DNA of 64,000 nucleotides from the NCBI RefSeq assembly GCF_017811815.1, contig NZ_JADKZI010000009.1, forward strand, positions 1 through 64,000, in the 5' to 3' direction. Source of the stretch: Flavonifractor sp. AGMB03687. GTDB lineage: Bacteria > Bacillota > Clostridia > Oscillospirales > Oscillospiraceae. The notes under the pieces are model-generated. The model saw only the letters and a list, made by a program, of their open reading frames with translations. It was not told the DNA's origin and did no database searches. The position numbers and the translations under genes are program-made. Positions 8,601 through 16,761 of the stretch are shown here, piece by piece; within the stretch, counting starts at the first letter, position 1; each line of letters begins with the position of its first letter.

Positions 8601-10937
8601 TTGTTCTTCCATCGTTTTGATGGCGATTGCAAATAATTGCCTTGCAGCAGATATGTCCGAAGCCTCTGACATATCTCGAGCTAGCTTTGCTGCTCGCTGA
8701 CGACTGTCTGAAAACAGCAAGACTTTACGTCCCTCGTTAGGAAACCGATCCGGATCATTATCCTTTCCTGGCACAGCAGGTTGCAGTTGGAACTGCGCTT
8801 TGATCAGGTTGAAGAAAGATTGATTGCCTCGAGTGTTAAACGAAGTGAGTTGTGATGTAGAAAGCTGATGCCTGCAATGCGGACAAGTGGGGAATGTAAT
8901 AATCTGCGGTCTGCCTTTTGCAGAGTAGTTGCAATAGTACAGCTTTCTAATCCAAGGTTTTCCAGCGGATGAGTCATCTGTGAAGTTAATAAATCCGCTT
9001 TTAACATCAAGATAGCAGGGGCGAATAGCATTTTTACCCTGCTTTGCAGGAAGCTCAAAATCGTCAGTTGGGATGAACAGATGTATTTCTTTCATCCTGC
9101 GATCCATTAACTGACCGGGATAATGCCACAGATATACATTTCCATGAAGCCCCGAGTCATCTTCAAGAACATAACCTTTGAAGAACAGCGCACCACAACG
9201 TCGATCATTATAAAGTTCGTATACAACACTACCACAATGTGGACAAATCAAATTACCATCCGATAAGTAGATTTCTCCTAAAGTGAGTCCGCCTTCCGAG
9301 TGAGAGCAACTACAATTGGTGTTGGTACAGGCATATACCCCCGAAATACCTTTGAAGAGCATGTGCATACGTGCAGGGAAAAGGACAGAACCTTTAGCGT
9401 TTTTTGCAAGCGGTGCAATTGCTAAAAGGACACTAACCGCCTTGAGCGCATCCTCTGGATTGAGCTCCGGGAAGATACCAGAAGAAAGTTCTCCAAGTGA
9501 TACTGCATTTCCGCGACAATTCTTAATAAGCTCATGGAACGGACGGTAATAGACAAGATTTTCGTACATCCAGTTGTATACTGATTCCAAGGATGTAATA
9601 CCAGAATCAAATCCGTCTAATTGTCTCCAGAATGACAAAAGCGCAGAAAGTTTCACTTCATCCCTGTCTTCAAACTGACCAGGATCTGAGTTTAAGAGGA
9701 GCTTGGCGGGAATATCATATTTCAACTGCCCGTCGATCACTTCTCTCTCACCCGTCAAGTAACAGAACCGTGTTGCTGTGTCGGAAGCGGTAAGTTCATT
9801 TGCAAACTTCATTACGGAATCAACGTCTTGTTGGTCTTTGTTGGGCATACTTGCAGTAGTGAGTATAAATTGCACACGATCACGGCTGATACCGAGTTTA
9901 TGGAACAGTCTGCGAATCAATAATGCCACTTCACCGCCGGATGAACCACGGTACATATGAGCTTCATCTATAACAAACAATAATTTATTCTCACTGTCTG
10001 AAGCCAGCCATTCGTGTGTATCATTCCAGATTTTTTGTTCTCTGGGACGCAATAGCATGTATTCCAACATAGAATAGTTTGTAATGAGAATATCCGGGCA
10101 GAATTGCTGCATTTCAAATCGTGTGATCAGCTCTGCATCATCATCGTTTGGAATATGTTTACTCTCATGCAGCCCTTGAAGGAACTGATTCATATCCGCC
10201 TTTGCAGGTATCTTTCCCTCTTTGAGAAGGTGATTGAAAAATTCTTTTTCAGAATCGCTTTGTGGGAAAGACATTCTTGCTAAAGTTTTTTCCAGTTTTC
10301 TGTCCTGTTCAGTGGAGGGTTGAACTCCAGGATATGGGGTTCGGCCAGTATACATTCCAAACTGAGGACGACGCGCCCCAGTACCACAGGTATTCCGGAA
10401 GATTTTGATAAACTTGTTGTCAGGATCTCCGATCATTCTTCTAAGGCGGCTAACTTGGTCTGAAACCAAGGCGTTCATTGGGTACATAATAATTGTGCGA
10501 ACTCCTCGTTTCGCCCACGATTCCTTGGAATTCCTTGCTTCGGCTGCCATCTTTGCAAGGAGAGGCCACATAAAGCACTCAGTTTTACCGGAACCAGTAC
10601 CAGTCGAAACAAACAAGTTTTCTCCTTTAGTTGCCGCTTCAAGCGCCGATATCTGGTGAGCAAACGGAGAAGGAAATACTCCTATACCAGCCTTTGCCAA
10701 CTGCAAGAAATACTCTTTCATCCAATTCTCAAGGGATGCTGTTTCAATACCGTTTTGTACTGTAACATATGCCGGAGAGGATTCAATAAAAGGTCTTTGG
10801 TAAAGCAATCCTTCATCATCAATATGATTGTTTAGGGCCGAAAGCAGAATCGGGGACTTTCCGAAATACTGCGACTTAATATAATTTTCTAGTTCTGTTC
10901 TCAACTGTTTATGGACAGAATTAGCTCCATTTGGCAT
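5688..10937 (-). CDS. Giant DEAH-box SF2 helicase with C-terminal DUF1998
   Basis: A 1749-residue helicase, last gene of the cargo operon. A Q-motif-like PSPFAHQ lies at about residue 89, Walker A STGTGSGKTE at 111-120, DEAH at 324-327, and motif III TTASMP near 360. The second RecA half carries TTTMEVGIDIG and QQRAGRAGRRGSS. Several zinc-ribbon cysteine pairs follow (CEQC/CPSC, CPECG/CPFCG, CKDCG). The C-terminus matches DUF1998: YDSLSSGAGYA, then CNCGSACSKCLKHYRNQ and HGMLDRF. Helicases of this size and layout occur in phage-defence systems (Druantia DruE, DISARM DrmA, DpdJ). Here the partners match none of those gene sets that I recognise. Its start shares one base with the stop of the upstream gene, so the two are translationally coupled. 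Confidence 0.85.
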   Translation of the reverse strand: MPNGANSVHKQLRTELENYIKSQYFGKSPILLSALNNHIDDEGLLYQRPFIESSPAYVTVQNGIETASLENWMKEYFLQLAKAGIGVFPSPFAHQISALEAATKGENLFVSTGTGSGKTECFMWPLLAKMAAEARNSKESWAKRGVRTIIMYPMNALVSDQVSRLRRMIGDPDNKFIKIFRNTCGTGARRPQFGMYTGRTPYPGVQPSTEQDRKLEKTLARMSFPQSDSEKEFFNHLLKEGKIPAKADMNQFLQGLHESKHIPNDDDAELITRFEMQQFCPDILITNYSMLEYMLLRPREQKIWNDTHEWLASDSENKLLFVIDEAHMYRGSSGGEVALLIRRLFHKLGISRDRVQFILTTASMPNKDQQDVDSVMKFANELTASDTATRFCYLTGEREVIDGQLKYDIPAKLLLNSDPGQFEDRDEVKLSALLSFWRQLDGFDSGITSLESVYNWMYENLVYYRPFHELIKNCRGNAVSLGELSSGIFPELNPEDALKAVSVLLAIAPLAKNAKGSVLFPARMHMLFKGISGVYACTNTNCSCSHSEGGLTLGEIYLSDGNLICPHCGSVVYELYNDRRCGALFFKGYVLEDDSGLHGNVYLWHYPGQLMDRRMKEIHLFIPTDDFELPAKQGKNAIRPCYLDVKSGFINFTDDSSAGKPWIRKLYYCNYSAKGRPQIITFPTCPHCRHQLSTSQLTSFNTRGNQSFFNLIKAQFQLQPAVPGKDNDPDRFPNEGRKVLLFSDSRQRAAKLARDMSEASDISAARQLFAIAIKTMEEQTVEQSINSLYDYFCLVAGQHHVQIFHGPERIKFAEDCTAALNNYNRCIKRGREYAPRFTIANAPVQMQEYLLRLFAGGYNTLYDSATSWIEPTDQALFDAVDALEENNVTVTDEEFIDFFNAWILSICDMSTAIGHTISDTIRLKVRPNYGGYGLDKDWGFSKTIREIMEWHDGNETEMAWKRVLKEEFLDSAQPDNGKLYIDLSRVKPRFDTSHVWYKCEQCSELTPFTLKGKCPSCGSSHIHEMKSGEYEALGFWRKPVADALQGEPIHVIDTEEHTAQLSHKDQRDDLWSKTEQYELRFQDLIQDGETPVDILSSTTTMEVGIDIGSLVAVGLRNIPPMRENYQQRAGRAGRRGSSLSTIVTFCEDGPHDTLYFNDPIPMFRGDPRKPWIDIRSEKLLQRHLAMVILQEFLSENHMSLDTVTAAVFLNDFLDNFKSYLASYNANKDKLLLPVGIPFHYSVFEDELKKSFDTLKEKCQTHPELFGVEEGAKEGEAKILLDALYEEGIIPTYSFPKNVVSTYIPDTSGKILYEVDRGLDVAIGEYAPGRAIVVDKQTYQIGGFYYPGSERRHGQSLTPARAYTEDPNYVKEIISCPECGWFGLREEKTKRCPFCGNSDLKITREMMRPWGFAPRNAESIPDVQLSEEYTAVQQPLYSTLPEAEEMKLAPGCKNIRIASRTNQRIIMLNKGTDDKGFMVCKDCGAAMPGDDISVLNDINRPYKSKYTRGKCRHSNYFNVNLGYDFITDMLVLEFTIDDRIIDVRRNDNPWLNRAAQSLAEALRLVASKKLDVEFTELVTGYRLRTGPEASYVDIYLYDSLSSGAGYAVSVADAIAELLADMKELLSSCNCGSACSKCLKHYRNQYVHGMLDRFAALQLLEWGVDGINALPIKPETQIEMIMPLVNILKQSGCEITSDGEIIATGRRNTKRVVVYPAMWVEPQATGTIFVSDAYIKYAKPYAVQKILDSIQ

Positions 10938-11944
10938 CAGGCTATCCCTCCTTTGAATTCATATCCCTCATCAGATAGAATATTTTTAATGGCTGCAAAA
11001 ACTTCTACGGAGAGCTTCCGTCTGAAATTACATGGAAGTGCTGTACATATCTCAGGCCAACTATAGCACTTTAAGAATTCCAGTTCGCGTGGCGGAAGCA
11101 AATAATTCATACGGATGTGAACCAATACTCCGTCCTCAAAGTACTCTATCGGCGGTAATGTTCCATAGTTCGACAGACAGGCACATGCAAGTGCTCTGTA
11201 GCTATAATTTTCTACCTGCCACTGAGGAAGAGGACTGACTTCTAGTACAGCGTCAACATAGCGATAAAGATAATATAGCTGAGAACCTTTCATTCCGGTT
11301 CGAAGAATTGAAATTGTACCAGTTTTGTCTGGCTCATTTACCCAATACCCACGGGAAAAAGGAGGTTTCAGACGAAGATACTCTGTGCCAAATTCAAACG
11401 ATGGCTTCGATTTCCAGGAAGCAGCAGAGAGTGTAGCTTGCCACAATGTTTGTAAATTTTCTTGCTCGAGGCCAAACATTGTTTTTATATTATTGAGGTT
11501 TGTTCCGCCATCCTGCTTTGAATAGAATCCAATGCCAGACACACAGGAGATATTATCCAAAGCAATACCTCTTTGAAATAGAACTCCACCAAAGTGTTCT
11601 TCATGTTTTTTTGATGCTACTATTCGATTCGGGCGGTGATAAACTACTCCTGCACTTAAGAATTGATTTGTGATCTCCTCTTCAAGTTCTTCAGAATTTT
11701 GCGGTAAGGTTCCCAAAAGTTCCGGATACAACGACTTATAACTGCCAAGTATGCTGCGGATTCTTCTTCTCAGGTGCCCAATAGAGATGGATTCCTCTGT
11801 ATCGTCCCAGAGGGAAGCATACGCCATCATGCCGCAAATGCTATAAACAAGACGCGTTTTCCACTCATCCGCTGTTTCCTGGTTTCCTCTAAGAATATGA
11901 TATTGTCGTGATACTTTTGAGAGAAGTCCGTTATACTTATCCAT
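10937..11944 (-). CDS. Unknown 335-residue protein of the cargo operon
   Basis: I do not recognise a family. The protein is soluble, with no signal peptide or membrane segment. Residues 1-60 are helical and charged. A central part (about 100-160) carries FLSAGVVYHRPNRIVASKK, and the C-terminal third is rich in aromatic residues. No nuclease, methylase or nucleotide-binding motif is visible. It lies between the coiled-coil gene and the helicase, sharing one base with each neighbour, so the three are very likely made together and may form a complex. It could be a small adaptor or substrate-recognition subunit of the helicase; that is inference from position only. Confidence 0.75.
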   Translation of the reverse strand: MDKYNGLLSKVSRQYHILRGNQETADEWKTRLVYSICGMMAYASLWDDTEESISIGHLRRRIRSILGSYKSLYPELLGTLPQNSEELEEEITNQFLSAGVVYHRPNRIVASKKHEEHFGGVLFQRGIALDNISCVSGIGFYSKQDGGTNLNNIKTMFGLEQENLQTLWQATLSAASWKSKPSFEFGTEYLRLKPPFSRGYWVNEPDKTGTISILRTGMKGSQLYYLYRYVDAVLEVSPLPQWQVENYSYRALACACLSNYGTLPPIEYFEDGVLVHIRMNYLLPPRELEFLKCYSWPEICTALPCNFRRKLSVEVFAAIKNILSDEGYEFKGGIA

Positions 11945-14709
11945 CAGTTTTCTCCTAACACATGCTGGAGATCACGCTTGAGGTTAGCAGAAATTTCGAT
12001 GCTCTTCTGCGGATCTGCAATTGCCGCTGCAAGTTCATTTATCGCCATTGAAGCATAGGAAATCGGAAAAATAAAAAACAAAAAATCGTCATCTGTTGTA
12101 GTAGAGGGATAAATGTTGTGTATGGTAGCCATAAGACTGTTGATTTTGCTTCTAACTAACGAGCTCAGCCCCAATTTTGAAAGGATGGTTAATTCTTTGC
12201 GTGCGCCTTTCCCCGCCAAGTAGGGTTTGAAATCGTCAGAGAAGTAACCGCCATAGTATTTGCCAGTAGCTTTTTTATCCACCAAAAACTCCGTAAACAG
12301 TGGCAACGTGAAGCTATACAGGCTTTTGGGTTCAACCTGAACGTCTTCTGCATATGGATGGGTAGCTATATAAAAAATATCTTTTTGGAAAAGTATTTCT
12401 GGAAGCCGATTCATCCAACTACCTGCAAGAAGGTTGTTAATTATTACGATGTCTTCACCATCAGCCCCAATTTTCTCAATCGCTTGGCGAACACAACCGC
12501 CTTCACAATAGAGTTCGCCATGTTTATGAGCAGTTACAGCTGCGCAAAATGCTTGGGCAATATCAATTGCATTGGGACCAACAAGTAAAAGTGGCTGTTT
12601 TTCAATATAAGCAGCACAAAGAAACGCAGCGAGGCCACTTCTGTATTGTTCAGCAACACCTGCCTCTGCAAGTTCAAATACTGCTGTGTTGATAACATCC
12701 GCCCAAGAGTGATGTGCTTCAAGTTCATCAAGATGTTCAAATTCAGGGAATGTGCGATATACAGCCATATCAAGTTCAGACGCAGCATCGACTGAGGTGG
12801 GAGTTGTTGTTCCAACAATCTGCACTGGTTGTCCCCCAACAAATGCCATACTTGCAATAAAATCCGCCGCATTTTCACGAGCTTTTTGGATTCGTTCAGC
12901 AATTGCTTTTTCGACACCATCCGCCAGTTTTTCTTTTTCAGCTATGATACCAGAAAGACGCTCATCTTCTACTTTGGTTTTGCTGAATGCTTCTTGTGCT
13001 TTGTCTAGATCCTCAGCAGCAGATATTAACTCCTCATGAAGTAGATCGAGTTTTTGTTGGGCTTCAGTCAAGAGTCTTTCATTCTCTTTTTCCCAGTCCT
13101 GGCGAATAAGTTCTTTCGCTTTTTCTTGAAGTTCGGTGTTGGCAGAAAGAGCCGAGCGGATTATTTCGTCTTCTAAGCTATCTCCATCGACATATTGCCA
13201 GACTATGCTTAGAAATTCATCCAGCAGTTCTTTTGCAGCGGGATCGGAGCAGCGGCATGCGGCCCCAATTTTACACGTGATGTCATCAACTGGAATTGCA
13301 TCAATAAAGTCCTTAAAGGTCTTATACTGAGCTCGAGTTACATCTCTCATTTTATATGTAGCCCAGGAAATTGAAGACATTACGATATCTTTTACAATAT
13401 CAAGTGGACTTTTCAAATGATATAGTTTGCTTGGAAGCCCAGCAAATGCGTTTCCATAGAATGATAATCCATTGTCCAGATGTATAACGTCAGCATTAGT
13501 GAACTCATATACCGGCACTACAATGCAATCTTTAGAAATATTTGTTTTTTCGTTAACAGTATTGAGTTCTTTGGCAGTACAAAGGATACCCGTATGCTGT
13601 CCTTTGGATGTACAAATAGAGAACATGACTCTTCGGCTGTGGGGCTGGTAATTGATTCCCTCTTTCAGAAGACTAACCAGCTCATCAAGGCTTGTTGCCT
13701 GTGTAAAGGTCACAAGTTCAATGGCATCTAACTCTGTATTGTATCGGGACAGTATATAATCCTTGGAAGGATCATTTTCGTTCGGAACCGCAGACCAAGT
13801 CCAGACACCATAGAACCCATCTTTAGAAGGGCCATCCTTATAGAAGATTTTATCTCTATTTGTAAAGTACGGCGGGATATCTTCGTTTCTGTGGAAAATG
13901 TAATAGTGCCCGTTATTGTTCAAATCGGCATATCGTATAAGCCATTTCTGACCATTATAGTCCGAAACCACACTGCACAGAGAAACAATTTCATCTGCAT
14001 TGTCGGAAGGCAAAATGGAGGCATCTGTATCATCAAACTGTGCAAGATAATCTGCATCATCGCTCGCAAAGGCACTAGGAGCAGTCTGCAATTCGGAAAT
14101 CTTTGCCTGTGCCTCAGCCAGCAAAGACGCTAATTGATTTTTATCCTGTTCAATTTTCTGAATTTTCTCTTCACACTCAGTTTTTATGGCAGTAATGCTA
14201 TGTTGGGCTTCCTCAACTTGATTTGACAGGCGTTGATTTTCTTCTTTCATGGCCTGGATTTGAGTGGATGTTTCGGTATTTCTTGCACGCTCAGATTTAA
14301 TATCTTCCATTCTCTCGAAAAGATTAGAGCATGTGTCCGTATCCAAAGGGTTTCCTGTCAGCTTAAAATATAACTCGACATTATTGACAAAGAAAGAGTC
14401 AAGCATAGTTGTCGCTAAGGCGGCACCATGAGAGAAGCCTTCTCCCTCAAGTTTAGCTATATTTTCTTCAATTTCCTTCAGCCAGTGTTCTACCCGCATA
14501 TTAACCCACATTGCGATGAAGGGGTTATCAATATGGGTTATAGCAATTAACAGCGCATGTTGCTCTGTCAACGATTTGGCTCTGAACCCTTTTTGGATTT
14601 TTGAAAATTCTTGTTCGTTTCTCTTGAAGAGTTCTTTGAACTCTTTACCTGTAATGATCTCGCAGAGGGTTGATTTTTCTTCTTTGGTAAGAAGTCCGAT
14701 GTAGTTCAT
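11944..14709 (-). CDS. Coiled-coil protein with degenerate AAA-like ATPase region
   Basis: A 921-residue protein. Residues 1-140 are helical and unrecognised. A coiled coil runs about 140-215 and a second about 535-630 (LLTEAQQKLDLLHEELISAA and following), separated by a globular beta-rich part containing WLIRYADLNNNGHYYIF. The last 300 residues look like a P-loop domain whose motifs have decayed: LLLVGPNAIDIAQAF sits where Walker A would be but lacks the GK[ST], and DIVIINNLL sits at the Walker B place. So it is probably a structural or target-binding ATPase relative rather than an active one. Four-base overlap with the upstream gene and one-base overlap with the downstream gene. Function unknown. 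Confidence 0.75.
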   Translation of the reverse strand: MNYIGLLTKEEKSTLCEIITGKEFKELFKRNEQEFSKIQKGFRAKSLTEQHALLIAITHIDNPFIAMWVNMRVEHWLKEIEENIAKLEGEGFSHGAALATTMLDSFFVNNVELYFKLTGNPLDTDTCSNLFERMEDIKSERARNTETSTQIQAMKEENQRLSNQVEEAQHSITAIKTECEEKIQKIEQDKNQLASLLAEAQAKISELQTAPSAFASDDADYLAQFDDTDASILPSDNADEIVSLCSVVSDYNGQKWLIRYADLNNNGHYYIFHRNEDIPPYFTNRDKIFYKDGPSKDGFYGVWTWSAVPNENDPSKDYILSRYNTELDAIELVTFTQATSLDELVSLLKEGINYQPHSRRVMFSICTSKGQHTGILCTAKELNTVNEKTNISKDCIVVPVYEFTNADVIHLDNGLSFYGNAFAGLPSKLYHLKSPLDIVKDIVMSSISWATYKMRDVTRAQYKTFKDFIDAIPVDDITCKIGAACRCSDPAAKELLDEFLSIVWQYVDGDSLEDEIIRSALSANTELQEKAKELIRQDWEKENERLLTEAQQKLDLLHEELISAAEDLDKAQEAFSKTKVEDERLSGIIAEKEKLADGVEKAIAERIQKARENAADFIASMAFVGGQPVQIVGTTTPTSVDAASELDMAVYRTFPEFEHLDELEAHHSWADVINTAVFELAEAGVAEQYRSGLAAFLCAAYIEKQPLLLVGPNAIDIAQAFCAAVTAHKHGELYCEGGCVRQAIEKIGADGEDIVIINNLLAGSWMNRLPEILFQKDIFYIATHPYAEDVQVEPKSLYSFTLPLFTEFLVDKKATGKYYGGYFSDDFKPYLAGKGARKELTILSKLGLSSLVRSKINSLMATIHNIYPSTTTDDDFLFFIFPISYASMAINELAAAIADPQKSIEISANLKRDLQHVLGEN

Positions 14710-16277
14710 AATTTATCTCCCTGTTTATTTGTACTTATACTGCGATAGGCATCCTGCAATCTCCTGTAGGATTGCTCATTGATAGTACCTTCTCTGATAC
14801 ATTCCCGTATCCATTGACATATCTGCGGATAACGACTCATACCTGCTAAAATATTTCGCAAAGAATGAGGAGCGGGAATAAATATCCCCGATGCGTTACG
14901 AATTCGCTTCAGGATTTCGACTTCATTGTCTGTGATGCTAACCTGTCGCTTTTTGAAGTTGATTTCCCAGACAACATCAAGGCCGATGACAAGTTGAACG
15001 CTTACACCGTAGGATAGCCCATTCAATTCAAGCTGTCTGTCTGCAACTATTTTTCGCTTATCTACAACACGATTGTTAGAGATTATGAGTTCGCCATCAA
15101 ATGTTGATTTGAAGAGCAGTGTTTTATGGTGTGGCAGCGTATTACTTTCACCAGATTCAATCTCAGAACCAGAAAGATCGGTTACTAAGATTGCAGGAGA
15201 TGATCCAACTCCATTGAGAGGTTCTTTCCAAAAGTAAGTATATTGTAAGGCTTGAGTACGTCCTGCTGATATCAACTGTTGCCTACTTGAGCAGTGGACT
15301 TCATATAGTTTGGGATAAGAGACATTATGATTTAGCTGGCAGACCGCTGCGGAAGGAAATGTTTTGACGGTAGCTACATTACCTTCGACAAGCATATACA
15401 TATTATCTTGACTATGCTTTACTATATAATTTCCTTCTACAAACAATGGCCACACCGGCTGCAAAGAAACCGGGTGTTCTGTCAGGCGGCAGTGAAAATC
15501 AAGAAAGAATCGGGCAGCTTCTTCACTAAATGCGGATGCAGAAACTATGTAAAGCGTCCAGGATTCCCAACCAAACTGTTTCTGGACAATTTCTTGAATC
15601 CGTATGCTACTATAAGATCTCCTATAGAAATAGCCGCGTTTTAGCAAATAGTATTCTTTCTCAATCTCAACATCAGCATCGTATGTGAGCTTCTTGCCAG
15701 AAGACTTTTCAAACAAGGTTCCTTCTGGATCAATTCCGGTAATTTCAGCTGGCCAGAATTCGCGCAGTTTATCAATTCCATTTTTAAAATTGAGAGTGTA
15801 TTTTTCAAATGGCCTTTCACCAATGGGGAGATATGTAATACCTTCGTAATTCAGCCGTTCTTTTGTAAACACATTAGGTGTAGTCGATACTCCTTTCGGC
15901 TTGATTTCTATACAAAAATCTTTGGTGAGAGAACTAATTGGGGCGCGAATCAAGCCAATTTCAAATCTGAACGAAGCTGCGGACACACCTGTGATGCGGA
16001 TTGGTAAATCATGTTCCTGAGAACCATAAGAAATTGAGTAACCAGCTCCCAATATACGTTCAGGGCAGTTTTTGCTTTTTTCATAGGCGCTGTGTCTGAA
16101 GTGGCGAGTTTGGACCGCTCCATCAGTAAGAGAGACGTATTGTCCACATAGTTCGCACATAAACAAACCGCTGTGAGCAGATACTGTTCCGCCTGGATGC
16201 AATTTGGCTGCTTGTTCTGCCGTAATCCGCTTCCAACCGTTATCCGACCACATGCAGACATGCGTTAATGAAGCCAC
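14706..16277 (-). CDS. Zinc-finger protein with CoiA-like N-terminus, first gene of cargo operon
   Basis: About 523 residues. Near the N-terminus a CELCGQYVSL pair is followed by TRHFRHSAYEKSKNC, giving a Cys-x2-Cys...His-x2-His...Cys pattern like the metal-binding N-terminal part of CoiA-type competence proteins and some defence nucleases. A central segment (FEIGLIRAPISSL, then DFCIEIKPKG) could form a PD-(D/E)xK-like core, with E-x-K in IEIKPKG, but this is uncertain. The C-terminal half is beta-rich and unassigned. The frame is open to a TTG at 16298; AAGGGGGGAG fits the GTG at 16277, which was chosen. It leads the operon and its stop overlaps the next start by four bases. Confidence 0.7.
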   Translation of the reverse strand: MASLTHVCMWSDNGWKRITAEQAAKLHPGGTVSAHSGLFMCELCGQYVSLTDGAVQTRHFRHSAYEKSKNCPERILGAGYSISYGSQEHDLPIRITGVSAASFRFEIGLIRAPISSLTKDFCIEIKPKGVSTTPNVFTKERLNYEGITYLPIGERPFEKYTLNFKNGIDKLREFWPAEITGIDPEGTLFEKSSGKKLTYDADVEIEKEYYLLKRGYFYRRSYSSIRIQEIVQKQFGWESWTLYIVSASAFSEEAARFFLDFHCRLTEHPVSLQPVWPLFVEGNYIVKHSQDNMYMLVEGNVATVKTFPSAAVCQLNHNVSYPKLYEVHCSSRQQLISAGRTQALQYTYFWKEPLNGVGSSPAILVTDLSGSEIESGESNTLPHHKTLLFKSTFDGELIISNNRVVDKRKIVADRQLELNGLSYGVSVQLVIGLDVVWEINFKKRQVSITDNEVEILKRIRNASGIFIPAPHSLRNILAGMSRYPQICQWIRECIREGTINEQSYRRLQDAYRSISTNKQGDKL

Positions 16278-16384
16278 ATGCACTCCCCCCTTACACAATT
16301 TCTTTCTTGATTTGTATTTTTCGCTACTGCTTATGGGTAAATCTGAAAAAGCTAATTCATAGAAAAAATTTCTGATTATATATT

Positions 16385-16417
16385 TTTGACGGCGATTAAA
16401 CTAACCCGTTTTGACGG
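16385..16417. promoter_or_regulatory. Paired TTTGACGG sites upstream of cargo operon
   Basis: TTTGACGG at 16385-16392 and 16410-16417, 25 bases apart, around the likely cargo promoter. A third copy sits at 20784-20791 in the gene-free stretch before the relaxase. Recurrence only in the element's intergenic DNA suggests an operator for an element-encoded regulator; inference only. Confidence 0.35.
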
Positions 16418-16530
16418 TTAGAGTATCATTGCTGCCAAAAATAATAGGGTATCCAAAGGGGAAAATCCCCTTGGCTCTGGGTTTCCAATAGGGGCGAGCA
16501 GCATCCCTGTTGGCACACGATTTTCCGTAG

Positions 16531-16555
16531 GAAAGTCTAGTGTGTTATACCTTTG
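16531..16555 (+). other. Candidate oriT of the MobV (pMV158) type
   Basis: TAGTGTGTTATAC at 16538-16550 matches the core of the pMV158 origin of transfer, where MobM nicks TAGTGTG|TTA; the predicted nick is between 16544 and 16545. Flanking AAAGTCTA and TATACCTTT give the imperfect inverted repeat expected around the nick. A MobV-family relaxase is encoded by the same element at 21266-22246. The distance from the relaxase gene (4.7 kb) is unusual. Confidence 0.7.
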
Positions 16556-16761
16556 CTTCCGGCTGACGCTGGAAAGGGGCTGGCTTCGCCATCTGTTGTA
16601 CGGGCAGATAGCGGTTGACAGGCACTTTTCGGCGACAGTAGGACAGGCGGATTTTGTGCGGCCACGGACGAAATCAAGATTTGCACAGCGGGCAGAATCC
16701 GCCTGCCCGGAAAAGGAAGCAGAGGTATATCAAAGCCCTTGTCCCGCCGCAGCGAAACGCA

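Larger units (their letters stand above)
16278..16761. other. Gene-free spacer: cargo promoter region, repeats and oriT
   Basis: The AT-rich left part (16278-16420) should hold the cargo-operon promoter: TATAAT reads on the minus strand around 16376-16381. TTTGACGG occurs twice on the plus strand, at 16385-16392 and 16410-16417. Next come a hairpin at 16453-16474 (CCAA-GGGG/CCCC-TTGG), an imperfect inverted repeat CCAATAGGG (16485-16493)/CCCTGTTGG (16505-16513), and the oriT motif at 16538. Right of that, to the sigma-factor stop, I see nothing recognisable. Confidence 0.55.

Noticed and set aside
5688-16277. Assignment as classical Druantia, DISARM or Dpd
   Set aside because: The helicase fits the broad class, but no DruA-D/H, DrmB/DrmC or methylase, or deazaguanine genes were recognised beside it.
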